From: Maricaulis sp034670125
GTDB taxonomy: Bacteria; Pseudomonadota; Alphaproteobacteria; Caulobacterales; Maricaulaceae
Length of the DNA stretch: 64,000 nt
NCBI RefSeq assembly: GCF_034670125.1
Contig: NZ_JAXMOC010000003.1
Location: 62,001-126,000 of the forward strand
Direction: 5' to 3'
Of this stretch, positions 45,520-56,478 are shown piece by piece (the stretch's first letter is position 1; each line of letters begins with the position of its first letter). The notes beneath the pieces were generated by a model. That model saw only the letters and a list, made by a program, of their open reading frames with translations. It did no database searches and was not told the DNA's origin. Both the position numbers and the translations under genes were made by a program.

Positions 45520-45538
45520 GGAAGAAAAGCTTTCTTCC
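45520..45538. promoter_or_regulatory. palindrome between the subtilase and ECF sigma genes
   Basis: GGAAGAAA-AGC-TTTCTTCC has perfect 8-bp arms with a 3-base spacer. It is 21 bases from the sigma start and 38 from the protease start. It could be an operator for both genes. No sigma -35/-10 pair was identified with confidence. Confidence 0.45.
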
Positions 45539-45558
45539 AGTCGTTGATGGTAGTGGGA

Positions 45559-46080
45559 ATGGGCACGAGAACCACCCGGGTTGAAAACGAGATCATCGAA
45601 TACCTGCCGCGAATGCGGCGGTTCGCGCGCTCCCTGTCTCGCGACCAGGCCGACGCCGATGATCTCGTGCAGCTGACCGTGGAACGTGCCCTGACCCGCC
45701 TGGATCAATGGCAGGCCGGCACGCGCCTGGACAGCTGGATGTACCGTATCATGAAGAATGCCTGGATCGACGAAACCCGCCGGCGCCAACGCCAGGGCCG
45801 CCATCACGCGCCGCCGGAAGCGGGCGAGAATGTCGGCTCGGAGGATCCCGATTTCGAAAAGCGCATGCGCGCCATGGCGGTCGAACGGGCGATGGAGACC
45901 CTGCCCGACGATCAACGCCTGGCGGTCAGCCTCGTTCTGGTCGAAGGCCTGTCCTACAAGGAAGCCTCGGCTGTGATGGATGTGCCGATGGGCACGCTGA
46001 CCAGTCGTCTGGCGCGCGGCCGCAAGGCGATGGAAGCCCAGCTCAACCCGTCCGCGATGGAGGGACAGTCCGATGCTTGA
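45559..46080 (+). CDS. ECF-type RNA polymerase sigma factor
   Basis: A 173-residue ECF sigma factor. Region 2: EYLPRMRRFARSLSRDQADADDLVQLTVERALTRLDQWQAGTRLDSWMYRIMKNAWIDETRRRQ; region 4: METLPDDQRLAVSLVLVEGLSYKEASAVMDVPMGTLTSRLARGRKAMEAQL. The ATG at 45559 is preferred over 45547; neither has a strong ribosome site. It overlaps the anti-sigma gene by eight bases, so the pair is translationally coupled. Confidence 0.88.
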   Translation: MGTRTTRVENEIIEYLPRMRRFARSLSRDQADADDLVQLTVERALTRLDQWQAGTRLDSWMYRIMKNAWIDETRRRQRQGRHHAPPEAGENVGSEDPDFEKRMRAMAVERAMETLPDDQRLAVSLVLVEGLSYKEASAVMDVPMGTLTSRLARGRKAMEAQLNPSAMEGQSDA

Positions 46081-46816
46081 TGACGAAACCCTGATCGCCT
46101 TCATGGATGGCGAGCTGGATGATGCCGAAATGGACCGGGTCGCCGCTGCCGTTGATGCAGATCCCGCCCTGGCCGAACGCCTCGACGCCCTGCAGACGAC
46201 CGACACGGCCATTCGCGAGGCCTATCACCCGGTCGCCGAGGAGGCGGTGCCGGACCATCTGGTCGACCTCGTGCGCTCATCCGAAGCGAGCGACGACGAG
46301 CCGACAGTCCTGCCCTTCCGTCGCCCGGCCCCAGAAGCGGCCACCCCACAGCGTCCCGGCTGGACCAATTACGCAGCGATTGCCGCGAGCCTCGTACTGG
46401 GCGTGCTGATCGGCGGTCGGCTTGGTGGCGGTGAAGAAGGCCTGATGATCTTCGACGGCGACCGCCCGATTGCCGGCGGCGTGCTGGCTGCTGCGCTCGA
46501 ACAACAGGCGTCCGGTGAAACCGGGCCGGACGGGACCGCGATCCAGCTCAGCTTCAACGCCACCGACGGGACCGCATGCCGCAGCTTCCTGCACGGCGAG
46601 ACGACCGGTCTGGCCTGTCGTGAAGACGGGCAATGGGTGGTCCAGATGACCGCCCCGGCCGAGACCGCGAACGGATCGGTCATGCGCACGGCCTCGAGTG
46701 CCATGCCAACCAGTATTCTCGATGCCATCGACGCGCGGATCAGCGGCGACGCCTTGGGCGCTGAAGATGAAGCGCAACTGATCGCCAATGGCTGGCGCCG
46801 GGGCAACCGGGACTAG
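46073..46816 (+). CDS. anti-sigma factor, membrane-anchored
   Basis: A 247-residue protein. The N-terminal helical domain (MLDDETLIAFMDGELDDAEMDRVAAAVDADPALAERL) is typical of anti-sigma folds, but there is no HxxxCxxC zinc motif. A membrane helix lies near residues 103-120 (YAAIAASLVLGVLIGGRL), then a periplasmic domain with two cysteines (TACRSF, LACRED) that could sense redox or envelope state. Its stop TAG and that of the convergent DUF1178 gene share CTAG at 46813-46816. Confidence 0.8.
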   Translation: MLDDETLIAFMDGELDDAEMDRVAAAVDADPALAERLDALQTTDTAIREAYHPVAEEAVPDHLVDLVRSSEASDDEPTVLPFRRPAPEAATPQRPGWTNYAAIAASLVLGVLIGGRLGGGEEGLMIFDGDRPIAGGVLAAALEQQASGETGPDGTAIQLSFNATDGTACRSFLHGETTGLACREDGQWVVQMTAPAETANGSVMRTASSAMPTSILDAIDARISGDALGAEDEAQLIANGWRRGNRD

Positions 46817-47235
46817 TTCGCTTTCTTCGGCGGCGTCGGGGCCAGCGCATCCGGCAGCGGGGTGACCGGCACGCCGTCATCGCTCAACGCCTTGGTCTCG
46901 TCGGCCGATGCCTCGCCATAGATGAGACGCTTTGGCTTGTCGCCGTCATGGATGGCGCGGGCCTCGCTGGCAAAGTCCTCGCCGACATAGTCGTAATTCT
47001 TTCGGATATGGGCGCGGACCTTCGACGCGAGTTCCCCGACCTGATGCTCAGGGCTGGCTTCGCGCTTGCGCGAAGTGGCGACGGCCGGAGCAGCCAGGGC
47101 CTTGCGGATCCGTGTCGAGCCACACTGGGGACACTCCACCAGACCGCGAGCGTTCTGGTCGTCAAAGCCCGCCGAGTCCGAGAACCAGGCCTCGAAGTCA
47201 TGGTCGTCATCGCACAGGAGAGCGTAGCGGATCAT
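46813..47235 (-). CDS. DUF1178 family protein
   Basis: A 140-residue protein. The N-terminal zinc-ribbon-like part (MIRYALLCDDDHDFEAWFSDSAGFDDQ and VECPQCGSTRIRKALAAP) and the HIRKNYDYVGEDFASEARAIHDGD block match DUF1178, a family of unknown function widespread in proteobacteria. It sits at the end of the comF-grxC-nit-DUF1178 gene row, whose order is conserved in alphaproteobacteria. Confidence 0.85.
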   Translation of the reverse strand: MIRYALLCDDDHDFEAWFSDSAGFDDQNARGLVECPQCGSTRIRKALAAPAVATSRKREASPEHQVGELASKVRAHIRKNYDYVGEDFASEARAIHDGDKPKRLIYGEASADETKALSDDGVPVTPLPDALAPTPPKKAN

Positions 47236-47244
47236 GGCCTTGCC

Positions 47245-48063
47245 TCAGAGCGGCCCGGTTAGGGTGCGGTCATGCTCGAGAGCCGGAATGCGGCGACGGG
47301 CCTCGGCGACCTTGCGCAGGTCGAGCCTGGCACGCAGCAGGCCGGGATTGTCATGGTCCAGCTCGGCGACGGTTTCACCCCAGGGACCGATGATGATGGA
47401 ATGGCCCCAGGTCTTGCGTCCATCGGCATGCAGTCCGCCCTGGGCCGGGGCCAGCACGAAACTGCCCGTCTCGATCGCCCGGGCCCGCAGCAGCACGTCC
47501 CAATGGGCGCGACCGGTCGGCTTGGTGAAGGCCGCGGGAACGGTCAGGATTTCGGCACCGGCCTGGGCCAGCCGACGGTAAAGATAGGCGAAGCGGACAT
47601 CATAGCAGATCGACAGGCCCAGCGTCGCGCCGTCAATATCGTGCACCACAAGCCGGTCCCCGGCTTCATAATTGTCGCTTTCGCGGTAGGTCTCGCCCTG
47701 CCCCAGCCCGACATTGAACATGTGGGCCTTGTCATAGGTCGCCGCGATCGCGCCCGTCGGGGCAAACAGGAAACTGCGATTGGCGGCCCGGCGCTCGCCA
47801 ATACGCACGGCCAGCGAGCCGATCAACAGCCAGATGCCGAGCTCGGCGGCGAGCGCCGCAAAGGCAGGAATGGCCGGATCATCCTGCGGCGTGTGCATTA
47901 CCGCAAAGGCCGCATCGGCATCCTTTTGCACCAGATGGGTCGTTTCCGGCGTCGCCACGAAGCTCGCCCCGTCCGCAGCAGCGGCGCGGACCAGCGCGCT
48001 GGCCGTGGCCAGGTTTTCCGCCGGGTCGATGCCCGAGCGCATCTGGACAAGGGCGACGTCCAT
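47245..48063 (-). CDS. nitrilase-superfamily amidase (Nit1/Nit2-like)
   Basis: A 272-residue carbon-nitrogen hydrolase with the triad E40 (ATPETTH), K112 (TYDKAHMF) and C153 (LSICYDVRF). The family includes deaminated-glutathione amidase and omega-amidase. Its position directly after a glutaredoxin gene favours the former; that remains inference. It is followed nine bases later by the DUF1178 gene. Confidence 0.88.
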   Translation of the reverse strand: MDVALVQMRSGIDPAENLATASALVRAAAADGASFVATPETTHLVQKDADAAFAVMHTPQDDPAIPAFAALAAELGIWLLIGSLAVRIGERRAANRSFLFAPTGAIAATYDKAHMFNVGLGQGETYRESDNYEAGDRLVVHDIDGATLGLSICYDVRFAYLYRRLAQAGAEILTVPAAFTKPTGRAHWDVLLRARAIETGSFVLAPAQGGLHADGRKTWGHSIIIGPWGETVAELDHDNPGLLRARLDLRKVAEARRRIPALEHDRTLTGPL

Positions 48064-48068
48064 ACGCG

Positions 48069-48326
48069 TCAGGCCTTGAGCAGGTCGTCGAGCTTGTTGC
48101 TGCGCTCGAGCGCCATCAGGTCATCACAACCGCCGACATGCATGTCGCCGATGAAGATCTGCGGGAAGGTGCGACCGCCATTGGACCGCTGGATCATTTC
48201 CTGCCGCTTGGACTGGTCGAATCCGGCATCGATCTCGGTGAATTCGGCCCCTTTCTGCTTCAGCAGGGACACGGCGCGGGCGCAATAGCCGCACATCGGT
48301 CGGGTGTAGATCGTAATGTCAGTCAT
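48069..48326 (-). CDS. grxC: glutaredoxin 3
   Basis: An 85-residue dithiol glutaredoxin with C12-x-x-C15 (MCGYC), the TFPQIF cis-proline segment and GGCDDL. It reduces disulfides with glutathione. The start at 48326 follows GGAG. A triple 13-bp tandem repeat lies between its start and the comF gene. Confidence 0.92.
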   Translation of the reverse strand: MTDITIYTRPMCGYCARAVSLLKQKGAEFTEIDAGFDQSKRQEMIQRSNGGRTFPQIFIGDMHVGGCDDLMALERSNKLDDLLKA

Positions 48327-48337
48327 GCACTCACTCC

Positions 48338-48376
48338 AGAAGTCACCGCCAGAAGTCACCGCCAGAAGTCACCGCC
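48338..48376 (-). repeat. three tandem copies of a 13-bp unit
   Basis: AGAAGTCACCGCC is repeated three times without change, immediately upstream of grxC and just before the comF stop codon. Probably a recent slippage product. It is too short and regular for CRISPR. Confidence 0.85.
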
Positions 48377-48382
48377 CAACAC

Positions 48383-49162
48383 TCAGACCGTCGGATCGGT
48401 TTCGCGGACTACCCGGCACAATGCCACAACACGCACCGAGGCGGCACCGGCCCGTTTCAGCTGATATGCGCACGCCGATACGGTTGCGCCAGTGGTGATG
48501 ACATCATCGACCAGCACCAGGTGCCGACCGGCGACCGCGCTGCGGTCCGGCACTGTGAAGGCAGCCGCCACATTGCGCCGCCTCAGGCGCGCCGTCCGGC
48601 CGGCCTGGCTGGGCGTCGCCCGGCGGCGCAGCAGAACATCGGTCCACACGTCCACCCCACTGCATCGAGACAGGGCCCGCGCCAGCAGGGTGGATTGGTT
48701 GTAGCGACGAGCGATCAGCCGGCGCCAGTGCAGCGGCACCGGGATGATGGCGTCTGCCCCGTCTAGACAGTCGGCTCCCGCCCGCGCCATCCAGCGCCCG
48801 AACTGGCTGATCATCTCGCGACGGCTGCCATGCTTGAAACCGACCACCAGCGGGCTGATCCGCTCGTCATAGGCCAGCGGAGCACGGGCCCGGTCAAAAC
48901 GCGGCGGGTTGGCGACGCAATTGGCACAGACCGCCAGTGACGCGCCGCCGGACCCGGCCGGATAGGGAAAGGGCCAGCCGCACGTGTCACACCAGGGCGC
49001 ATCGAGAAAGGTCAGGCGCGACCAGGCCACAGGCGTCAGATGACCGGCCCGATCAACCGTATCGCCGGCCAGGGGACAGACCGGTGGCCAGGCCAGATCC
49101 GCCAGACGGCGACCAGCCCTGTTCAGTCCGGATACCAGCACACCCGCCATCCTGTCTGTCAC
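48383..49162 (-). CDS. comF: ComF family phosphoribosyltransferase-like protein
   Basis: A 259-residue protein with an N-terminal zinc-finger-like part (APWCDTCGWPFPYP, CANCVANPP) and the PRPP-binding loop VLVDDVITTGAT. ComF proteins are used in DNA uptake in naturally competent bacteria, but many non-competent species carry one. It leads the comF-grxC-nit-DUF1178 row. The ATG is 41 bases from a divergent methyltransferase gene. Confidence 0.87.
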   Translation of the reverse strand: MTDRMAGVLVSGLNRAGRRLADLAWPPVCPLAGDTVDRAGHLTPVAWSRLTFLDAPWCDTCGWPFPYPAGSGGASLAVCANCVANPPRFDRARAPLAYDERISPLVVGFKHGSRREMISQFGRWMARAGADCLDGADAIIPVPLHWRRLIARRYNQSTLLARALSRCSGVDVWTDVLLRRRATPSQAGRTARLRRRNVAAAFTVPDRSAVAGRHLVLVDDVITTGATVSACAYQLKRAGAASVRVVALCRVVRETDPTV

Positions 49163-49203
49163 CTCCCCTTTCCCTGCCCGGTCCTTGCGGGCATATCGGC
49201 CCC

Positions 49204-50121
49204 ATGACGACCGCCACGCCGCCTGCCTTGTTCGACCGCGCCCTGTTGCGCCGCCGCCGCGACCGGGTTGCGGGCACTTTGCCAGAACACAACTTCCTCG
49301 CGCAACGCGCTTTCGACGACATGGGCGACCGGATCGCCAGCATCATGCGCGATTTCGACCACGCCGCGATCCTCGGCGGCGGCCCGGACCTGGCGACGCA
49401 ATCGACGACTGAGCTGCTGGCCGGCAAGGTTGGGTGGTGGTGCCAGTCCGACCTGTCACCCTCGGTCGCCGGCACGCTGGACCGCCCGGCCCTGGCGCTG
49501 GACGAGGAGCAATTGCCCTTCGCCTCCGAAAGCCTTGACCTCGTCCTGGCGCCCTGGGGCCTGCACTGGACCAATGACCTGCCGGGCGCACTCGTCCAGA
49601 TCAATCACGCGCTCAAGCCGGACGGTTTCTTCGCCTGCGCCCTGCCCGGCGGGTCAACCCTGACCGAACTGCGCCAATGCCTGATGGCGGCCGAAAGCGA
49701 GCTGACCGGTGGCGCCGCAGCGCGCGTGTCGCCACTGGCCGGCACGTTCGACATGGCGGCCCTTTTGCAGCGGGCCGGCTTCGCCATGCCGGTTGCCGAT
49801 GTCGACCGCATCACCGTGCGCTATGACAATATCTTCGCATTGATGGCAGAGCTGCGCGGCATGGGTGAGACCTCGTCGCTGACCGACCGGCCGCGCAACC
49901 CGGCGACCCGCGCCCTCTTCATCCGCGCCGGTCAGATCTATGCCGAACGCTTTGCCGACCCCGACGGCCGCATCCGCGCCACCTTCGAGATCGTCCACGC
50001 CGCCGGCTGGGCCCCTCATCCCGACCAGCCCAAGCCGAAACGGCCGGGCTCGGCAACGCACCGGCTGGCGGACGCGTTGGGGGTTCAGGAGAAGTCTCTG
50101 GGTGAGAAGGCGGGGCGCTAA
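49204..50121 (+). CDS. SAM-dependent methyltransferase (NDUFAF5/C20orf7-like)
   Basis: A 305-residue protein starting at 49204. The N-terminal LFDRALLRRRRDRVAGTLPEHNFLAQRAFDDMGDRI and the later GLHWTNDLPGALVQINHALKPDGFFACALPGGSTLTELR match the alphaproteobacterial/mitochondrial NDUFAF5 group, which modify respiratory complex I. The SAM motif appears as AAILGGGPDLATQ. It is divergent from comF and convergent with the pilin gene. Confidence 0.82.
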   Translation: MTTATPPALFDRALLRRRRDRVAGTLPEHNFLAQRAFDDMGDRIASIMRDFDHAAILGGGPDLATQSTTELLAGKVGWWCQSDLSPSVAGTLDRPALALDEEQLPFASESLDLVLAPWGLHWTNDLPGALVQINHALKPDGFFACALPGGSTLTELRQCLMAAESELTGGAAARVSPLAGTFDMAALLQRAGFAMPVADVDRITVRYDNIFALMAELRGMGETSSLTDRPRNPATRALFIRAGQIYAERFADPDGRIRATFEIVHAAGWAPHPDQPKPKRPGSATHRLADALGVQEKSLGEKAGR

Positions 50122-50135
50122 CGCCGGCGCAGCGC

Positions 50136-50297
50136 CTAAAAAGGCGCCGCGGCGCTGTCGAGCATGTCGCTAACGGCCGGTCCTATCACCGCCAGGGCGG
50201 CGATGAAGATGATTGAGACGACCACGGCGATGAGCGAATACTCGATCGAGGTGGCGCCGCGCTCATCGCGGACAAAGCGGGTCACGAGTTCCGTCAC
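50136..50297 (-). CDS. lone Flp/Fap-type pilin
   Basis: A 53-residue pilin. From the GTG at 50297 (GAGGGAT upstream) it reads VTELVTRFVRDERGATSIEY, then SLIAVVVSIIFIAALAVI and GPAVSDMLDSAAAPF. GATSIEYSLIA is the Flp signature: the prepilin cut falls after Gly, the +5 Glu is present, and the hydrophobic helix follows. It overlaps the mutT stop region by four bases (GTGA). No tad/cpa secretion genes are in the window, so assembly depends on genes elsewhere. Confidence 0.88.
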   Translation of the reverse strand: MTELVTRFVRDERGATSIEYSLIAVVVSIIFIAALAVIGPAVSDMLDSAAAPF

Positions 50298-50710
50298 AGG
50301 CGATCCCTCAGCTCGGCGGCCAGGGAGACGTCGGCAGCGGACATCTGGTAGTCGCGCAGACGCTCCTTGCGGACCCAGGCCAGTTCCTGGCCTTCATTGG
50401 GATGGGGGAAGCCGTCCCAGGTGCGACACAGGAAGAGCGGCATGACGATGTGGAAGTCATCATAGGGGTGTGAGACGAAGGCAAAGGGGTGCAGGCACCG
50501 TTCGCACGGCTCGACACTCAGCTCTTCGCGCAGTTCACGCACCACAGCCTGCTCCGGTGTCTCTCCCGGCTCGATCTTGCCACCCGGGAATTCCCACAGC
50601 CCCGCCATGGCCTTCCCTTCGGGGCGCTTGGCAATGAGGATGCGACCATCGGCATCCAGCAAGGCACAGGCAGCAACAAAGAGCACCGGTTTGGGGCTAC
50701 AAGCGGTCAT
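50294..50710 (-). CDS. mutT: MutT/Nudix hydrolase (8-oxo-dGTP type)
   Basis: A 138-residue Nudix protein. The box is complete: GGKIEPGETPEQAVVRELREEL. A start VLFVAACALLDADGRILIAKRPEGK is typical of MutT, which removes 8-oxo-dGTP from the nucleotide pool. It lies next to the parvulin/SecA locus, a neighbour arrangement common in alphaproteobacteria. The downstream pilin gene overlaps it. Confidence 0.9.
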   Translation of the reverse strand: MTACSPKPVLFVAACALLDADGRILIAKRPEGKAMAGLWEFPGGKIEPGETPEQAVVRELREELSVEPCERCLHPFAFVSHPYDDFHIVMPLFLCRTWDGFPHPNEGQELAWVRKERLRDYQMSAADVSLAAELRDRL

Positions 50711-50760
50711 GGTCCCACATCTCCCTTAAGGACGGGTGCAGAAAGACGGTTAATGGCCGC

Positions 50761-51753
50761 CTACTCCGGGTTGTCCGGGTCGCCCTGGTCGTCCTGGTCG
50801 TCCGGATCGGGGCCGTCCCCGCTGTCGTCCCCGTCGCCATCGACGGTCCCGGCTTCATCGCCACCCTCGGTCGCCGGCGCAAGCAGCAGCGTCAGATCGG
50901 CCCGTTCGATCTCGGCATCGACACGCAGCCCTTCGATCAGGGCCTCCAACTGGTCGAAAGTATAGAAGCGGGCAATGTTGGGGCGCAGGGCCTCCAGCGA
51001 GGGCGGTGGCTGGCGGCGACGGTCGACGACGGTCAGGACGTGCCAACCGAACTCGGTTCGGAACGGTTCGGACACCGCGCCCTCAGAGGTCGCAAAGGCC
51101 ACGGCCCCGAACGCCGGCAGAATGCCCTCGCGGGAGAAATAGCCCAGATCACCGCCTTCAAGGCGCGTCGCCTGGTCTTCGCTCATCGCAACCGCAAGCT
51201 CGGCGAAATCGCGGCCCTGGTCGATCAGCGCCTTGATGGCGACAGCCTCCTCCCGGGTCGGCACCAGAATGTGTCGCGCCCGCACTTCCTCGCCGAGCGG
51301 GATCAGTCGGATCTGTTCGTCATAGATGCGCTGGATGGTCTCGTCGGTCACCGCATCCGCGATCGCCGTCTCGACCAGGACATTGCCGAGAATGCGTTCC
51401 TCGGCCAAAGCCAGGCGCCGCCGCGCCTCCTCGGACTGGTGCAAGCCGCGGCGGCGCGCTTCCAGCGCCAGCAGCCTCTGGTCAATCAGCTCTTCCAGCA
51501 CACGGTCGAATTCCGGACTGCCCATGGCCGGTGCAGCGGCGCCGTTTTCGCCGAGCTGGGCCAGCGCCTCGCGCTCGACATCGGAACGCCGGATCATCGT
51601 TCCCTCGACCCGCGCGACGACCGGATCAACCTCATCCAGCGACAAGGCGGGCCGGCCGGATCCGAAATCATCGGCGGTCCGTCGCGGCTCGGGGCCGCAA
51701 GCTGCGCCAGTTGCAGTCAGCAGCAAAATGCAAAAGACCCTGAAAACAGACAC
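50761..51753 (-). CDS. parvulin-type peptidyl-prolyl isomerase lipoprotein
   Basis: A 330-residue protein. The GTG at 51753 (GAGG nine bases upstream) opens a lipoprotein signal, VFCILLLTATGAAC with C at the lipobox. A SurA/PrsA-like N-terminal helical region (DRVLEELIDQRLLALEARRRGLHQSEEAR) is followed by one parvulin domain (VRARHILVPTREEAVAI through FAELAVAMSED, GGDLGYFSREGILPAFG, and EPFRTEFGWHVLTV). The C terminus is an extreme Asp-rich tail. It is divergent from secA, fitting a role in folding of exported proteins. Confidence 0.85.
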   Translation of the reverse strand: MSVFRVFCILLLTATGAACGPEPRRTADDFGSGRPALSLDEVDPVVARVEGTMIRRSDVEREALAQLGENGAAAPAMGSPEFDRVLEELIDQRLLALEARRRGLHQSEEARRRLALAEERILGNVLVETAIADAVTDETIQRIYDEQIRLIPLGEEVRARHILVPTREEAVAIKALIDQGRDFAELAVAMSEDQATRLEGGDLGYFSREGILPAFGAVAFATSEGAVSEPFRTEFGWHVLTVVDRRRQPPPSLEALRPNIARFYTFDQLEALIEGLRVDAEIERADLTLLLAPATEGGDEAGTVDGDGDDSGDGPDPDDQDDQGDPDNPE

Positions 51754-51932
51754 CTGTAGCGCCTCATCTGTTGAAGGAGCGGGCTTGATCCGCCGCGCCG
51801 CTTGATTGACAGTTACACCCCTCATCCTTAAGTCACCCTGACGTTTCAAAGCAATGCTGTCGTCCCCGGCGAACGGAACGAATCCCGGGCGCCGGACACC
51901 AGCTGCCCTGTAGTTCGCAAAGCCTGATCCAG

Positions 51933-54800
<2,868 letters not shown>

Positions 54801-54805
54801 TCACG

Positions 54806-55267
54806 ATGAGCGAAGTCATCCTTCGCCCCGCCCGCCCGGGCGAAGAAGACGCGCTGTCAGAGCTGTGCCTGAAGTCAAAGGCGCACTGGGGCTATGACGA
54901 GGTCTTCATGGCCGAGGTCGCGCCCTATCTGAAGGTCACGGCCGAGGCGATCGAGGCTGGACTGACAACCGTCGCCGAACTCGCGGATGGCACGATGCTC
55001 GGCGTCTGCCAGATCGATCCCGGCGGCCATCACGGCACGCTCGACCTGCTCTTCATCACACCCGAAGCCATCGGCAAGGGTGTCGGCCGCGACCTGTTCG
55101 AGGACGCCAAGGCCAAGCTCAAAGCGCGCGGCGAGACGGTGATGACCATCCTGTCCGACCCCTATGCCGAAGCCGCCTATATCCACATGGGCGCCCGCCG
55201 CATCGCCATGCGGCCGAGCGATGTCTTCAAGGGTCGGGAACTGCCCTGGCTGGAAGTGGCGCTTTAG
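54806..55267 (+). CDS. GNAT family N-acetyltransferase
   Basis: A 153-residue acetyltransferase starting at 54806, five bases after the secA stop. The acetyl-CoA site is LDLLFITPEAIGKGVGRDLFEDAKAKLKARG. The substrate is unknown. The C-terminal ALF-type ending is followed directly by a composite repeat copy. Confidence 0.82.
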   Translation: MSEVILRPARPGEEDALSELCLKSKAHWGYDEVFMAEVAPYLKVTAEAIEAGLTTVAELADGTMLGVCQIDPGGHHGTLDLLFITPEAIGKGVGRDLFEDAKAKLKARGETVMTILSDPYAEAAYIHMGARRIAMRPSDVFKGRELPWLEVAL

Positions 55268-55277
55268 GCGCGAAACC

Positions 55278-55402
55278 AGGTCCTCGCCCTTGACGGGCGA
55301 GGTGGATTGTCGCGACAGCGGCAAGACGGAGTGGGTGATGGGCGGTCGATGGAGGAACGCTGACGCGTTTCACCTCCCCTCCCTCATCCAAGGCAAGGAC
55401 CT
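55278..55402 (+). repeat. composite hairpin repeat, copy E
   Basis: A 125-bp copy in the orientation of copy A. The left hairpin is CCTCGCCC-TTGAC-GGGCGAGG, and a core GGAGTGGGTGATGGGCGG and ACGCTGACGCGTTTCACC follow. The right end is partly decayed: the CCTTCCCC hairpin is reduced to TCCAAGGCAAGGACCT. It fills the gap between the convergent GNAT and accA genes. Confidence 0.82.
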
Positions 55403-55414
55403 CACTAAAGGCGC

Positions 55415-56386
55415 CTAAGCCCCCGGCAGCGTCCGGCCGATCGCCAGAAAGCGTTCGCGTCGTTGCTGGCGCAGGGCCTTGGCGTCCATCTGTTCCAGCT
55501 CGCCAAGATGCTTCTCGATGGCATTGCCGACTGTCGTCATGGTCGCCGCAGCGTGGCGATGGGCACCGCCGATCGGTTCGGGGATGACCTGGTCGACGAT
55601 CTTCATGGCCAAGAGGTCCGGCGCGGTCACCTTCATGGCGACGGCTGCGTCCTTTGCCCGGGCTGAATCCTTCCACAGGATCGAGGCGCAGCCTTCCGGC
55701 GAGATCACCGAATAGATGGAGTGCTCCAGCATCATCACGACATTGGCGCTGGCCAGGGCCACAGCGCCGCCGGACCCGCCTTCGCCGGTGATGGTGGAAA
55801 TGAGTGGCGTGCCCAGCGTCAGGCAACGTTCGGTCGAGCGGGCGATCGCTTCGGACTGGCCGCGCTCTTCCGCGCCAAGGCCGGGATAGGCGCCAGCGGT
55901 ATCGACAAAGGTCAGGACCGGCAGGTCGAACTTCTCGGCCAGGTCCATCAGGCGGATCGCCTTGCGATAGCCTTCCGGGCGCGCCATGCCGAAATTGTGC
56001 TTGATGCGGGTCTCGGTATCGTGGCCCTTCTCATGGCCGATCACGACCACCGAGCGACCCCGGAACCGGCCCAGACCACCAACGATCGCCGCGTCTTCCG
56101 AGAAACGGCGATCACCGCACATTTCCTCGAAATCCTCGATCAGCGCTTTGCGATAATCGCGAAAATGCGGCCGCTCGGGATGACGGGCGACCAAGGTCTT
56201 GCGCCAGGGATCGAGCTTGGAATAGAGCGCAGCGAGTTGCTCGGCTGCCTTCTGACGCAGGCGCGCCGTCTCTTCCGCCATGTCCGGAGAGTCTTCACCC
56301 GCGAGGGATTCGAGCTCTTCGATCTTGGCTTCCAATTCGGCCAGCGGCCGTTCGAAATCGAGATAGGTACGTGTGGGGTCGGACAT
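55415..56386 (-). CDS. accA: acetyl-CoA carboxylase carboxyltransferase subunit alpha
   Basis: A 323-residue subunit that, with AccD, moves the carboxyl group from biotin to acetyl-CoA. Family blocks include YLDFERPLAELEAKIEELE, GGLGRFRGRSVVVIGHEKG, GMARPEGYRKAIRLMDLAEKF, PVLTFVDTAGAYPGLGAEERGQSEAIA and ISTITGEGGSGGAVALA. Length and order are typical. It lies beside xerD. Confidence 0.96.
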   Translation of the reverse strand: MSDPTRTYLDFERPLAELEAKIEELESLAGEDSPDMAEETARLRQKAAEQLAALYSKLDPWRKTLVARHPERPHFRDYRKALIEDFEEMCGDRRFSEDAAIVGGLGRFRGRSVVVIGHEKGHDTETRIKHNFGMARPEGYRKAIRLMDLAEKFDLPVLTFVDTAGAYPGLGAEERGQSEAIARSTERCLTLGTPLISTITGEGGSGGAVALASANVVMMLEHSIYSVISPEGCASILWKDSARAKDAAVAMKVTAPDLLAMKIVDQVIPEPIGGAHRHAAATMTTVGNAIEKHLGELEQMDAKALRQQRRERFLAIGRTLPGA

Positions 56387-56478
56387 GTCCTGCCAACGCC
56401 TGTGAACACAAAAGCGGAGGGCAACCTAACCACCCGGCCCCGGCGCCACAAGCCTCAAAAACCGTGCTTACGCATACG

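Noticed and set aside
48383..49162. Evidence for natural competence from ComF
   Set aside because: No other competence gene is in the window; ComF alone is common in non-competent bacteria.
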